Source: Nonomuraea pusilla
Lineage (GTDB): Bacteria > Actinomycetota > Actinomycetes > Streptosporangiales > Streptosporangiaceae
Length of the DNA: 64,000 nt
Reading direction: 5' to 3'
Assembly (NCBI RefSeq): GCF_900109355.1
Contig: NZ_FOBF01000012.1
Span: 1 to 64,000 of the forward strand
Shown: piece by piece, positions 44,545 to 55,158 of the stretch
How the letters are laid out: every line of letters starts with the position of its first letter
Position numbering within the stretch: position 1 is the first letter of the stretch
Notes under the pieces: generated by a model
The model's input: only the letters and a program-made list of their open reading frames with translations
The model's database searches: none
Told to the model about the DNA's origin: nothing
Translations under genes and position numbers: made by a program

Positions 44545-45375
44545 GTGCCCATCGACCTCGTGTTACGGCGTGACTGGCAGGCGCGCCCGCCGCGCGGCGC
44601 GTACACGCAGCTCGACTCCACGAAGGGGGTGAAGGTCCACTACACCGGCGGACGCGTCGATCCCGGCATCGTCGAGGACCACGCCGGCTGCGTGAACCTG
44701 GTCCGCGAGATCCAGCGCTACCACATGGACGGCAACGGCTGGATCGACATCGGCTACTCCTTCGTCGCCTGCCCGCACAGGAAGGTGTTCGAGGGCAGGG
44801 GCCTGCACCACCTGCCCGCCGCGAACGGCCCCGGGCTCAACTCGGGCCACTACGCGGTGCTCGGCCTGGTCGGCAACGCCGGGCTGGTCCAGCCGCCCGA
44901 CGCGCTGCTGCACGCCGTCCTCGACGCCGTCGACCACGTCAGGAAGGACGGCAGGGCGGGCAAGGAGATCAAGGGCCACCGCGACGGCTACCAGACCGAC
45001 TGCCCCGGCGAGCCGCTGTACGCGTGGGTGAGGCGCGGCGCGCCCCGCCCGGCCGGCGGCGGGAACGGCGGCAACGGCGGGAACGGCGGGAACAACGGTG
45101 GTGGCGACGGCGGTGAGGGCGGCGGCCCCACCACTCCGGCCGCGCCGCCCTTCCCCGGCCGTCTGCTCAGATACCCGCCCGTCATGCGCGGCGACGACGT
45201 CCGCACCTGGCAGGAGCAGATGCGCAGGCGCGGCTGGGAGCTCACCGTCGACGGCGCCTACGGTGAGCGCTCGCGCGACGTCGCCCGCCTCTTCCAGCGC
45301 CAGCAGGGCGTCGACGACGACGGCGTGGTCGGCCCCGTCACCTGGCGGCTCGCCTGGGAGGCGCCGCAGCGCTAG
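44545..45375 (+). CDS. PGRP/amidase_2-type N-acetylmuramoyl-L-alanine amidase with PG-binding domain
   Basis: This 276-residue protein has an amidase_2/PGRP domain (about 5-160), with zinc ligands in VKVHYTGG (His) and the KGHRDGYQTDCPGEP block (His and Cys). A 25-residue Gly/Asn-rich linker follows (NGGNGGNGGNNGGGDGGEGG), then a C-terminal peptidoglycan-binding domain (about 205-272, YPPVMRGDDVRTWQEQM, VGPVTWRL). No signal peptide is seen, which is unusual for a wall hydrolase unless it is exported differently or acts after lysis. The GTG at 44545 follows GGAGAT. The 3' end is tandemly duplicated, and the stop TAG is converted to CAG in the copy. Confidence 0.9.
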   Translation: MPIDLVLRRDWQARPPRGAYTQLDSTKGVKVHYTGGRVDPGIVEDHAGCVNLVREIQRYHMDGNGWIDIGYSFVACPHRKVFEGRGLHHLPAANGPGLNSGHYAVLGLVGNAGLVQPPDALLHAVLDAVDHVRKDGRAGKEIKGHRDGYQTDCPGEPLYAWVRRGAPRPAGGGNGGNGGNGGNNGGGDGGEGGGPTTPAAPPFPGRLLRYPPVMRGDDVRTWQEQMRRRGWELTVDGAYGERSRDVARLFQRQQGVDDDGVVGPVTWRLAWEAPQR

Positions 45376-45475
45376 CCGGGGCGGGGTTCGCGCTTCACCT
45401 GGGAGGCGGCGCAGCGCCAGCCGGGGCGGGGTCCGCGCTTCGCCCGGCAGGCGGCGCAGTGCTCGCCGCGCGGGG
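45353..45475. repeat. 45-bp tandem duplication of the amidase gene end
   Basis: Unit 1 (45353-45397) contains the amidase ending WEAPQR and the TAG stop. Unit 2 (45398-45442) is a near copy in which the stop has become CAG, and a decayed third copy begins at 45443. The repeat length is a multiple of three, so the frame stays open past the stop. Confidence 0.85.
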
Positions 45476-45485
45476 CTCCCGAGTG

Positions 45486-45502
45486 GTCTCAGCTGCTGAG
45501 AC
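45486..45502. promoter_or_regulatory. 17-bp palindrome between amidase and mutA
   Basis: GTCTCAGC-T-GCTGAGAC is a perfect 8-bp inverted repeat. It could be the amidase terminator or an operator; no T-rich tail follows. Confidence 0.45.
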
Positions 45503-45532
45503 GCCGCAGGGGCGGCCCTGGGGTACCCGCCG

Positions 45533-45553
45533 GTAGGCGGCACCGCCTACTAT
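45533..45553 (+). promoter_or_regulatory. mutAB promoter -10 with overlapping inverted repeat
   Basis: TACTAT (45548-45553) is a good -10 seven bases before the mutA ATG, so the mRNA is probably leaderless. It overlaps the perfect inverted repeat GTAGGCGG-CA-CCGCCTAC (45533-45550), a candidate repressor site. No -35 is evident. Confidence 0.5.
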
Positions 45554-45560
45554 CCGAACC

Positions 45561-47320
45561 ATGGAACTGGCAGCGGGCTTTCCCACCACCACGCGCGACG
45601 ACTGGCGCGCCCTGGCCGCCGAGGTGCTGCGCAGGTCGGGTGTCGAGGCAGCCGGTCCTGAAGAGGCGCTGTCCAGCCTGACGTACGACGGCCTGACGCT
45701 CGCCCCGCTGTACGACGCGGGCGACCTGCCCGCCGCCGCCCCCGGCGTCCCCGGCGAGCCGCCGTACGTGCGCGGCGCCCGCGTCACCACCGGCTGGGAC
45801 GTCCGCCAGCGGCACGCCGTCCCCGACCCGGAGGCCGTGCTCGCCGACCTGGAGAACGGCGTCACCTCGCTCTGGCTGGTCACGGGTGAGGGCGCGATCC
45901 CGCCCGCGGCGCTGCCCGGCGTGCTCAAGGACGTCTATCTCGACCTCGCGCCCGTCGCGCTGGAGCACCGCGACCGCGCCTGCGGCTCCGCGCACGCGCT
46001 GCTCGCCCTGGCCGAGGAGCGGGGCACGCCGCCGCGCGGCACCCTCGGCGTGTCGGCCCTGTGGGAGGGCGGCGACGGCGCCGCCGCCGTCGCGCTGGCG
46101 GCGCGCTGCGCCGCGGAGTTCCCCGGCCTGCGGGCCGTGACGGTCGACGCCACGCCGTACCACGACGCGGGCGGCAGCGACGCCGAGGAGCTCGGCTGCT
46201 CGATCGCGCGTGGCGTGGCCGAACTGCGGGCGCTCACCGGCGGCGGGCTGAGCGTGGAGCAGGCGCTCGGCCAGATCGAGTTCCGCTACGCCGCCACCGA
46301 CGACCAGTTCGCCACCGTCGCCAAGCTCCGCGCCGCCCGCAGGCTGTGGGCCAGGGTCGCCGAGGTGTGCGGCGCGCCGGGGCACGGCGGCCAGCGCCAG
46401 CACGCCGTCACCAGTTCCGCCATGATGACCCGCCGCGATCCGTGGGTGAACATGCTGCGCACCACCGTCGCCTGCTTCGCCGCCGGGGTGGGCGGCGCCG
46501 ACGCCGTCACCGTGCAGCCGTTCGACGCCTGCCTCGGGCTGCCCGGCGCGTTCTCCCGCCGCATCGCCCGCAACACCCAGTCGCTGCTGCTGGAGGAGTC
46601 GGGAGTGGGCCGGGTGATCGACCCGGCGGGCGGCTCCTGGTACGTCGAGCGGCGCACCGCCGACCTGGCCGAGCGCGCCTGGGCCTGGTTCCAGGAGATC
46701 GAGGCGGCGGGCGGCCTCCCCGCCGCCGCCCCGCTGGTGTCCGCGCGCGTCGCCGCCACCCGCGAGCGCCGCGCCCGCGACGTCGCGCACCGCCGCTTCC
46801 CGATCACCGGTGTCAGCGAGTTCCCGGACGTCGCCGAGAAGCCGGTGCCCGCCCAGCCCGCCCCCGCCGAGCCGTCCGTCTCCGCCGAGGGGCTGCCCAG
46901 GATCCGGTACGCCGAGGAGTTCGAGGCGCTGCGCGACCTCGCCGACGCCCGGACGGAGCGGCCGAAGGTGTTCCTGGCCACGATCGGCCCCGTCGCCGCC
47001 CACACCGCCCGCGCGTCGTTCGCGGCGAACCTGTTCCAGGCGGGCGGGCTGGCCGTCGAGACCGCCGGGCCCGGCGCCGACCCCGAGCAGATCGCCACGG
47101 CCTTCGCCGTCAGCGGCAGCACGGTCGCGTGCCTGTGCTCCAGCGACCGGCTGTACGCCGAGCACGCCGAGGCCGTCGCCGCGGCGCTGAGACGGGCGGG
47201 CGCGCACCGGGTGTGGCTGGCGGGGAAGGGGGAGTACGCGGGCGTCGACGCGTACCTGTACGCCGGGTGCGACGCCCTGGCCGTGCTCCGCACGACGTTC
47301 GAGGACCTGGAGGTGGCCCG

Positions 47321-47324
<4 letters not shown>
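45561..47324 (+). CDS. mutA: Methylmalonyl-CoA mutase small (beta) subunit
   Basis: This 587-residue protein is homologous along its length to the large subunit: a TIM-barrel-like part (about 1-400, with SSAMMTRRDPWVNMLRTTVA and FSRRIARNTQSLLLEE) and a C-terminal Rossmann domain (about 465-587). That domain lacks the cobalamin-binding DxHxxG, as expected for the non-catalytic subunit. With mutB it forms the B12-dependent enzyme that converts methylmalonyl-CoA and succinyl-CoA. In actinomycetes this feeds propionyl-CoA into the TCA cycle and supplies methylmalonyl-CoA for polyketides. The ATG at 45561 appears leaderless. The stop overlaps the mutB ATG (ATGA). Confidence 0.95.
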
Positions 47325-49480
<2,156 letters not shown>

Positions 49481-49493
49481 GGAGGCGGAGGCG

Positions 49494-50453
49494 ATGCGCT
49501 CGCTGGCGGACTACGCCGACGGGGTGCGGGCCGGGTCCCGCACCTGGATCGCCCGCGCGATCACCCTGGTGGAGTCGACCAGGCCCGACCACATGGCCCT
49601 GGCCCAGCGGCTGCTCGTCGAGCTCACCCCGCTCACGGGCCGGGCCCGCAGGGTGGGCGTCTCCGGCGTGCCCGGCGTGGGCAAGTCCACCTTCATCGAC
49701 GCCCTCGGCACCCTGCTCACCGGGCGCGGCCACCGGGTGGCGGTGCTCGCCGTCGACCCGTCCTCCACGCGGACGGGCGGCAGCATCCTCGGCGACAAGA
49801 CGCGCATGGCACGCCTGTCGGTCGATCCCGCCGCTTTCATCCGCCCGTCGCCCACGTCGGGCACGCTCGGCGGCGTCGCCAAGGCGACCAGGGAGGCGAT
49901 GGTCGTCGTGGAGGCGGCGGGGTTCGACGTGGTGCTCGTCGAGACCGTGGGCGTCGGCCAGTCGGAGACGGCCGTGGCGGACATGGTGGACACGTTCCTG
50001 CTGCTGGCCCTGGCCCGTACGGGTGACCAGCTCCAGGGCATCAAGAAGGGCGTGCTGGAGCTCGCGGACGTCATCGCGGTGAACAAGGCCGACGGCGAGC
50101 ACGAGCTCGCGGCGCGCAAGGCGGCGCGGGAGCTGGCGGGCGCGCTGCGCATGCTGCGCTCGGACTCGGTGCCGCCGCCGGTGCTGACCTGCAGCGGCCT
50201 GACCGGGCGGGGGCTGGAGGAGCTGTGGGAGCAGGTCCTGGCCCACCAGGAGTCGCTCGACCTGCCCGCCAAGCGCCGCCGCCAGCAGGTGGGATGGACG
50301 TGGACGCTGGTGCGCGACCGCCTGCTCGCGGAGCTGAACCACGACCCGGCCGTCGCGGCCGTGCGCGAGGAGGTCGAGCGGGAGGTGCTCGCGGGCGAGC
50401 TGACGCCGTCGCTCGCGGCGGACCGCCTGCTCGCCGCCTTCAAACGCCCCTGA
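49494..50453 (+). CDS. meaB: MeaB GTPase chaperone of methylmalonyl-CoA mutase
   Basis: This 319-residue G3E-family GTPase has Walker A GVPGVGKSTFIDALG (about 58-72), the family block AVDPSSTRTGGSILGDKTRM, switch DVVLVETVGVGQSE and the base-recognition motif AVNKADGEHE. It gates cofactor loading of MutB and ejects damaged cobalamin. Its place directly after mutB, with a strong GGAGGCGG ribosome site, supports an operon. It converges with the GntR/TetR gene 19 bp away; that short gap has no clear hairpin. Confidence 0.95.
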   Translation: MRSLADYADGVRAGSRTWIARAITLVESTRPDHMALAQRLLVELTPLTGRARRVGVSGVPGVGKSTFIDALGTLLTGRGHRVAVLAVDPSSTRTGGSILGDKTRMARLSVDPAAFIRPSPTSGTLGGVAKATREAMVVVEAAGFDVVLVETVGVGQSETAVADMVDTFLLLALARTGDQLQGIKKGVLELADVIAVNKADGEHELAARKAARELAGALRMLRSDSVPPPVLTCSGLTGRGLEELWEQVLAHQESLDLPAKRRRQQVGWTWTLVRDRLLAELNHDPAVAAVREEVEREVLAGELTPSLAADRLLAAFKRP

Positions 50454-50472
50454 ACGCGGCGGGCCTCGCGGG

Positions 50473-51402
50473 TCAGCCGCGTCCCGGCGGCTCGGGCAGC
50501 CCCAGGGCGCGGCGTCGGGCGTCGATGCCGTCGAGCAGGCGCTGCAGGCCGTACTCGAAGACCCTGTCCAGGTCGTAGTCGAACCCCTCGCGCATGACGT
50601 ACTCGATGCCGGGGTGGCGGGCGGGCGAGACCACGCGGCGGACGTCGTCGCCGGTGTGGCGGGCCCAGTCGTCGGCCGACATCCCGGTGTCCTCCTCGGC
50701 GTGGGTCTCGGCGAGGCGGACCAGCGCCATGTTGCGTACGTGCCCGAACAGGTTGACGTGCGCGCACACCATGTCGTCGGCGCCGAAACCCATCGCCCGC
50801 AGCGTGCTGAAGGAGAACTCGGCGAACGGCAGCGCGTTGGGGAACATCTGCGGGCGCGTCAGCGAGAACAGCTCGGCCGCCCAGGGGTGGCGGCGGAAGA
50901 CCGCCCAGAACTGGTGCGCGGCCGTCTCCAGGCGCCGCCGCCACCCGGCGGGCGGCGGGTCGGGCAGCCGCGCCTCGGCCATGACGGCGTCGGCCATCCT
51001 GAAGGTCAGCTCGCCCCTGCTCGCCACGTGGCGGTACAGCGCCATCGTCGAGACGCCCAGCGCCCCCGCCACCCGCCGCATGGTGACCAGCGCCAGCCCC
51101 TCGGCGTCGGCGATGCGCACCCCGGCCGCGACGATCCGCGCGGCCGAGAGCTCCCCGCGCCCCGTCGCCGCCGGTGGTGTCTCCTCGCGGGCCCGGACGA
51201 CGGTGCCCCTGCCAGGGACCGTCTCGACGAGCCCCTGCTCGCGCAGCGCCCCGATGACCTTGGTGGCGGTCGCCATCGCCACGCCCCGCTCGCGCACGAT
51301 CCGCCGCGTCGAGGGCGCCGCCTGGCCCGGCGCGAGCCGTCCCGCGCGGATGTCGCCGGCGATCTCGTCGGCGATGCGAAGGTAGGGCGGTCGCTCGCTC
51401 AT
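50473..51402 (-). CDS. GntR-TetR double-HTH regulator
   Basis: This 309-residue protein has an N-terminal GntR winged helix (about 1-72, RIADEIAGDIRAGRLAPGQA, ATKVIGALREQGLVETVPGR). It is fused to a TetR-type HTH (about 84-140: AARIVAAGVRIADAEGLALV, VSTMALYRHVASRGEL) and a TetR_C ligand domain (about 155-300). Most actinobacterial TetR/GntR hybrids of this layout repress the adjacent gene. The start ATG at 51402 is divergent from an alpha/beta hydrolase with 172 bp between. Two copies of AGTGCACTA in that gap are likely operators. The ligand is unknown. Confidence 0.9.
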   Translation of the reverse strand: MSERPPYLRIADEIAGDIRAGRLAPGQAAPSTRRIVRERGVAMATATKVIGALREQGLVETVPGRGTVVRAREETPPAATGRGELSAARIVAAGVRIADAEGLALVTMRRVAGALGVSTMALYRHVASRGELTFRMADAVMAEARLPDPPPAGWRRRLETAAHQFWAVFRRHPWAAELFSLTRPQMFPNALPFAEFSFSTLRAMGFGADDMVCAHVNLFGHVRNMALVRLAETHAEEDTGMSADDWARHTGDDVRRVVSPARHPGIEYVMREGFDYDLDRVFEYGLQRLLDGIDARRRALGLPEPPGRG

Positions 51403-51410
51403 GTCCCTCC

Positions 51411-51475
51411 AGTGCACTAGTGCGCTTCACCGGGCCTTCCCGCCGCCGAGCTGGGGCGACGCCCCGAGTGCACTA
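51411..51475. promoter_or_regulatory. Twin AGTGCACTA boxes, candidate GntR-TetR operators
   Basis: AGTGCACTA is found at 51411-51419 (eight bases from the regulator's ATG, followed by GTGCGC) and at 51467-51475. The core AGTGCACT is palindromic. The spacing is 56 bp start to start. An upstream-located site covering its own start fits autorepression. Confidence 0.6.
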
Positions 51476-51574
51476 CCCCCGACGGCCGTCCGCTGCCGGT
51501 CCGCGCGATGGCTGCGTACATTGTATGCGCGGCGCCCGGACGGGCCGGGCGGCGGCAGGAGAAGGGGTGGACCC

Positions 51575-52447
51575 ATGTCCGATCGGCCGATCAGCGGCGG
51601 CGGCGCGCGTCTCGTCTCACGGACGGTGACCTCCGCCGACGGCACCGCCGTCGAGTACCTCAGCACGGGACGCGGGCCTGGGGTGATCGTCGTGCCGGGC
51701 GCGCTGGCCGAGGCCGCAGACCTGGGCGGGCTGGCCGCGCTGCTGGCCGACGCCGGCCACGAGGCGCACGTCGTGCAGCGGCGCGGCAGAGGCGCCAGCG
51801 GCCCCCAGGGCGCGTCGTACGGGATCGAGCGGGAGTGCGAGGACGTCGCGGCGGTGCGCGCCGCGACCGGCGCCCGGATGCTCTTCGGGCACAGCTACGG
51901 CGGTCTGGTCGCGCTGCGCGCCGCGTGCGGCGACCCCCGCTACGAGGCCGTCGCCGTGTACGAGCCCGGCGTCTCGGTCGAAGGGTCGATCCCGCTCGGC
52001 TGGATCGGCCGGGCGAGCAGGGAGGTGGCGGCCGGTGAGGCGTTCGAGGCGTTCGTCACCTTCGTCAGAGGGGTCAACCCGGAGCAGTCGGGACGGTTGC
52101 CCCGCTTCCTGCTGAAGGCCGTCCTGCGCCTGGCCATCCCGAAGAAGGACCTGCGGCGCAACCTCGCGCTCATGCCGCAGGCCGTCAGGGAGCACGCCGA
52201 AGTCCTGCGGATGGAGCCGCACCTGGCCGACTACCGCAGGATCGGCGCGCCCGTCCTGCTGCTGCGGGGCAAGGGCCAGGGCGGCGACCGGCAGGTGGCC
52301 GCCCTGGCCCGGCTCGAACGGGAGATCCCGCGCGCCCGGACCGTGGCCCTGCCGCGCCTCGACCACTTCGCGCCGGAGAAGAAGCCCGAGGAGGTCGCCG
52401 CCGCGCTCGTGCCGTTCCTCGCCACGCGCACCCCCGCGAACTCCTGA
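51575..52447 (+). CDS. Alpha/beta hydrolase divergent from the GntR-TetR regulator
   Basis: This 290-residue protein has the oxyanion strand GPGVIVVPGALAE, the nucleophile elbow GHSYGG (Ser107) and the base histidine in RLDHFAPEKKPEEV near the end. The acid is not certain; it may lie in the RGKGQGGDRQV region. There is no signal peptide. The ATG at 51575 follows GAAGGGG. It is likely repressed by the divergent regulator through the AGTGCACTA boxes and may detoxify the regulator's ligand. It converges with an acyl-CoA ligase gene. Confidence 0.85.
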   Translation: MSDRPISGGGARLVSRTVTSADGTAVEYLSTGRGPGVIVVPGALAEAADLGGLAALLADAGHEAHVVQRRGRGASGPQGASYGIERECEDVAAVRAATGARMLFGHSYGGLVALRAACGDPRYEAVAVYEPGVSVEGSIPLGWIGRASREVAAGEAFEAFVTFVRGVNPEQSGRLPRFLLKAVLRLAIPKKDLRRNLALMPQAVREHAEVLRMEPHLADYRRIGAPVLLLRGKGQGGDRQVAALARLEREIPRARTVALPRLDHFAPEKKPEEVAAALVPFLATRTPANS

Positions 52448-52487
52448 CCTGCCGAGCAGCGGGACGGCGCGCGCCCTGCAGGTCAGG
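52443..52487. terminator. Hairpin that contains both convergent stop codons
   Basis: CCTGACCTGC (52443-52452) pairs with GCAGGTCAGG (52478-52487), a 10-bp perfect stem with a 25-nt loop. The hydrolase TGA and the ligase stop both lie inside the arms. Confidence 0.6.
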
Positions 52488-54246
52488 GGGAGGCGTAGAA
52501 GCCGTCGAGCGTCTCGGCGTGGCGCTCCTCCACCGCCTTGCGCCTGATCTTGAGGCTGGCCGTCAGCTCGCCGGTCTCGACGGTGAAGTCCTGCGCCAGG
52601 ATGGCGAACTTCTTGACCGTGGCGTAGCTCGCCTGCTCGGCGTTGACCTGCCGGATCGCCTTGTCGACCTCCTCGCGCATGCGCGGATGGCCGCGCAGCT
52701 CCTCCGGGTCGGTCGGCAGCGACTCCGACTCGGCCCACGGCCTGACGACGTCCATGTCGAGCGTGACGAGCGCCGTCACGTAGTTGCGGCGGTCGCCGTG
52801 GACGAAGACGTGCGACAGGTACGGGCAGGCCGCCTTGATCCGGCCCTCCAGGTAGGTGGGCGCGACGTACTTGCCGCCCGAGGTCTTGATGAGCTCCTTC
52901 TTGCGGTCGGTGATGACGAGCCGGCCGGCGGAGTCGAGCTCGCCGATGTCGCCGGTGTGCAGCCAGCCGTCCTCCAGCGCCTCGGCGGTCTCCTCGGGCA
53001 GCCCGTGGTAGCCGCGCATGACGCCCCGCCCGCCGATGAGGATCTCGCCGTCGCCGGCGATGCGCACCTGGGTGCCGGGCAGCGGCAGCCCGACACTGCC
53101 GAACCGCACCGACTCGGGACGGTTCAGGAAGCTGCCGGCCGACGACTCCGTCAGCCCGTACCCTTCGAGGATCGTGAGCCCGGCGGCGTCGAAGAACTCC
53201 GCGACGTCCTTCGACAGCGGGGCGGCGCCCGAGATGAAGTAGCGGATGCGTCCGCCGAAGCGCTGCCGCAGCTTGGCGAAGACGAGCCGGTCGGCGAGGG
53301 CGTACTCGGCGCGGGTGGTGAGCGGCACGGGCGCGCCGAGCCGGCGGGCCCTGCTCACCCTGACGCCGGTGCGCCGCGCCCACTCGAAGATCCGCAGCTT
53401 GACGCCGCCCTCGCGCTGGACGGTGGCGACGACGGTGTTGTGGATCTTCTCGAAGATCCGCGGCGCGGCGGCCATGAACGTGGGGCTGAGCTCGCCGAGG
53501 TTGTCGGCGATGCGGTCGAGCCTGCCGTCGATCGCGGTGGGCACGCCGATGTCGATCATCACGACCTCCAGCAGCTTGCCGAACGAGTGCGACAGCGGCA
53601 GCCACAGGAAGTGCAGGTCGGCGGGGGAGATGATGTCCAGCTCGCGTACCGCGCCGGCGGCGTACAGCCAGTTGTCGTGGGTGAGCTCCACGCCCTTGGG
53701 GCGGCCGGTCGTGCCCGAGGTGTAGATGAGGGTGGCCAGGTCGCCGGGGCCGATGGCGTCGACCATCGCGTCGTAGCCGCCCCCGCCCTCGTCGCTCACC
53801 GACTCCAGCGGGACCACCCAGCCGTCGTCGCTCGCCTTGCCGTCGATGACGATCACCTTGGTCACGTCGGGCAGCTCGGCGCGCACCGAACGGAGCTTGG
53901 CCACCTGCTCGTCGTTCTCGGCGACGACGAGGGTGCTGCCGGAGTCGTTGATGACGAAGGCCGACTCGGCGGCCGTGTTGGACGGGTAGATGGTCGTGGT
54001 GGCCGCGCCGGTGGCCAGCACCGCCAGGTCGGTGAGAATCCATTCGAGCCGGGTGGAGCACAGGATCGACACGCGCCTCCCCGGACCGGCGCCCAGCGCC
54101 GCCATGCCCAGCGCGAGCCCGCGTACCCGTTCGCCCACCTCCCGCCAGGTCAGCGAGGTCCAGCCGCCCTCGGACGGCGTGCGATAGGCCTCGGCGTCGG
54201 GAGTGGCGGCGATGCGGTCGCGCAGCAGGGCGGGAATGCTGGACAT
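52483..54246 (-). CDS. Long-chain fatty acid-CoA ligase (FadD15-like)
   Basis: This 587-residue ANL-family enzyme has the AMP-binding block IYTSGTTGRPKGVEL, GYGLTESSAGSF, the ATP block HTGDIGELDSAGRLVITDRK and the catalytic lysine region ELIKTSGGKYVAP. The length and the insertion between the core blocks match the mycobacterial FadD15/FAA1 type. It activates fatty acids to acyl-CoA via acyl-AMP at the membrane face. A ribosome site CAGGAGGTCAGGC precedes the ATG at 54246. It converges with the hydrolase gene and has no obvious operon partners. Confidence 0.95.
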   Translation of the reverse strand: MSSIPALLRDRIAATPDAEAYRTPSEGGWTSLTWREVGERVRGLALGMAALGAGPGRRVSILCSTRLEWILTDLAVLATGAATTTIYPSNTAAESAFVINDSGSTLVVAENDEQVAKLRSVRAELPDVTKVIVIDGKASDDGWVVPLESVSDEGGGGYDAMVDAIGPGDLATLIYTSGTTGRPKGVELTHDNWLYAAGAVRELDIISPADLHFLWLPLSHSFGKLLEVVMIDIGVPTAIDGRLDRIADNLGELSPTFMAAAPRIFEKIHNTVVATVQREGGVKLRIFEWARRTGVRVSRARRLGAPVPLTTRAEYALADRLVFAKLRQRFGGRIRYFISGAAPLSKDVAEFFDAAGLTILEGYGLTESSAGSFLNRPESVRFGSVGLPLPGTQVRIAGDGEILIGGRGVMRGYHGLPEETAEALEDGWLHTGDIGELDSAGRLVITDRKKELIKTSGGKYVAPTYLEGRIKAACPYLSHVFVHGDRRNYVTALVTLDMDVVRPWAESESLPTDPEELRGHPRMREEVDKAIRQVNAEQASYATVKKFAILAQDFTVETGELTASLKIRRKAVEERHAETLDGFYASP

Positions 54247-54278
54247 GCCTGACCTCCTGGAGGGGTGTGGTGCCGACT

Positions 54279-54455
54279 CTAGGACGCCGGGCGGTGATCA
54301 GTCGATGCCCGCGCGGCGGCGAGTCCGACGAGGCCGGGCGTGCGCACCTCCCAGGCGCCGCAGGCACAGCGCAGGTACGACACCACGCCCTCCGAGGTGC
54401 GGTGCGAGGAGACGAGGGTCAGCGCGAAGGGGTCGTGCAGGTGTCTGGAGTGCAT
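54279..54455 (-). CDS. Small conserved-looking protein with a C-x-C motif
   Basis: This 58-residue protein starts MHSRHLHDPFALTLVSSHRT and continues SEGVVSYLRCACGAWEVR. The single CAC pair and a His-rich start could bind a metal, but half of a zinc site would be missing. GGAG lies three bases before the ATG. It resembles short hypothetical proteins of actinomycetes, but I cannot assign a function. It is divergent from the CGNR gene with only 25 bp between starts, and the two probably share a promoter region. Confidence 0.6.
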   Translation of the reverse strand: MHSRHLHDPFALTLVSSHRTSEGVVSYLRCACGAWEVRTPGLVGLAAARASTDHRPAS

Positions 54456-54480
54456 GACTCCAACCTGATGTAATGACCTT

Positions 54481-55002
54481 ATGCATTTCAATGCTTACGG
54501 CGGCAACGGGGCGGCACTCGCGGCGGCCCTCGTCAACGCCACCGACTTCAGCCCGGGGGCGGTCGAGGCGATGCTGACGGAGCACCAGATGCTCCGCACC
54601 GCGGTCACCGCCGGGCAGGCGGAGGAACTGCGGGCGTGGGCGCGCCGGCTCGACCCCGTCTTCGGCGAGACCGACCAGGACGTGCAGATCAAGCTCGTCA
54701 ACGACCTGCTCGACGTCACCGCGTCCAAGCCGTACGTCAGCGCCCACGACGGCCGCGAGCCGCACCTGCACTTCTTCTCCGTCGACGCCGACGTCGTCAG
54801 CAGGGCCAAGGACACCACGGCGGGCGGGCTGGCGATGGCCATGTCGTTCGCGGGCGGACGCCGCCTCGGGCGCTGCGACAGGGAGGGCTGCGCGACCGTG
54901 TACGTCGACACCTCGCGCAACGGCCGCCGCCGGTTCTGCTCGCTCGCCTGCGCCAACCGCGTGAACGTGGCCGCCCACCGCGCGAGAGGCACCACCCGCT
55001 GA
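54481..55002 (+). CDS. CGNR zinc-finger protein (putative stress-response transcription regulator)
   Basis: This 173-residue protein has an N-terminal ABATE-like helical domain (about 1-115) and a C-terminal CGNR-type zinc finger with RCDREGC and RFCSLACANRVNVAAHRAR (Cys-4). CANR replaces the family's CGNR. CGNR proteins are thought to act as small transcription regulators. A TGTAAT -10 (54469-54474) ends six bases before the ATG, so the mRNA is likely leaderless. It is divergent from the 58-residue protein gene. Confidence 0.88.
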   Translation: MHFNAYGGNGAALAAALVNATDFSPGAVEAMLTEHQMLRTAVTAGQAEELRAWARRLDPVFGETDQDVQIKLVNDLLDVTASKPYVSAHDGREPHLHFFSVDADVVSRAKDTTAGGLAMAMSFAGGRRLGRCDREGCATVYVDTSRNGRRRFCSLACANRVNVAAHRARGTTR

Positions 55003-55121
55003 CCGCGCGCCGCGCGGGCGGCCGGCGCGCTTCCCGTTCCGTGGCGGCGCCGTTCCTGGAGACGCCGGGCATCACCAGGTGGCTGCGCGTGGACCGGGAG
55101 GTGGGACTGTCGGAGTCGTGA

Positions 55122-55158
55122 TTGACGTGCGGGGATCAATCGGGCAATAGTGTGGCAG
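55122..55158 (+). promoter_or_regulatory. Promoter of the lipoprotein gene
   Basis: TTGACG (55122-55127), a 17-bp spacer and CAATAG (55145-55150), ending eight bases before the chosen GTG at 55159. This is the cleanest sigma-70-type promoter in the window. The 156-bp gap upstream shows nothing else that I can support. Confidence 0.6.

Noticed and set aside
45376..45560. Cobalamin riboswitch upstream of mutA
   Set aside because: The -10 lies seven bases before the ATG, which leaves no leader long enough, and no B12-box is seen.
55003..55121. Protein-like frame before the lipoprotein promoter (FLETPGITRWLRVDREVG)
   Set aside because: It has no start codon or ribosome site and is a continuation of a shadow frame of the CGNR gene.
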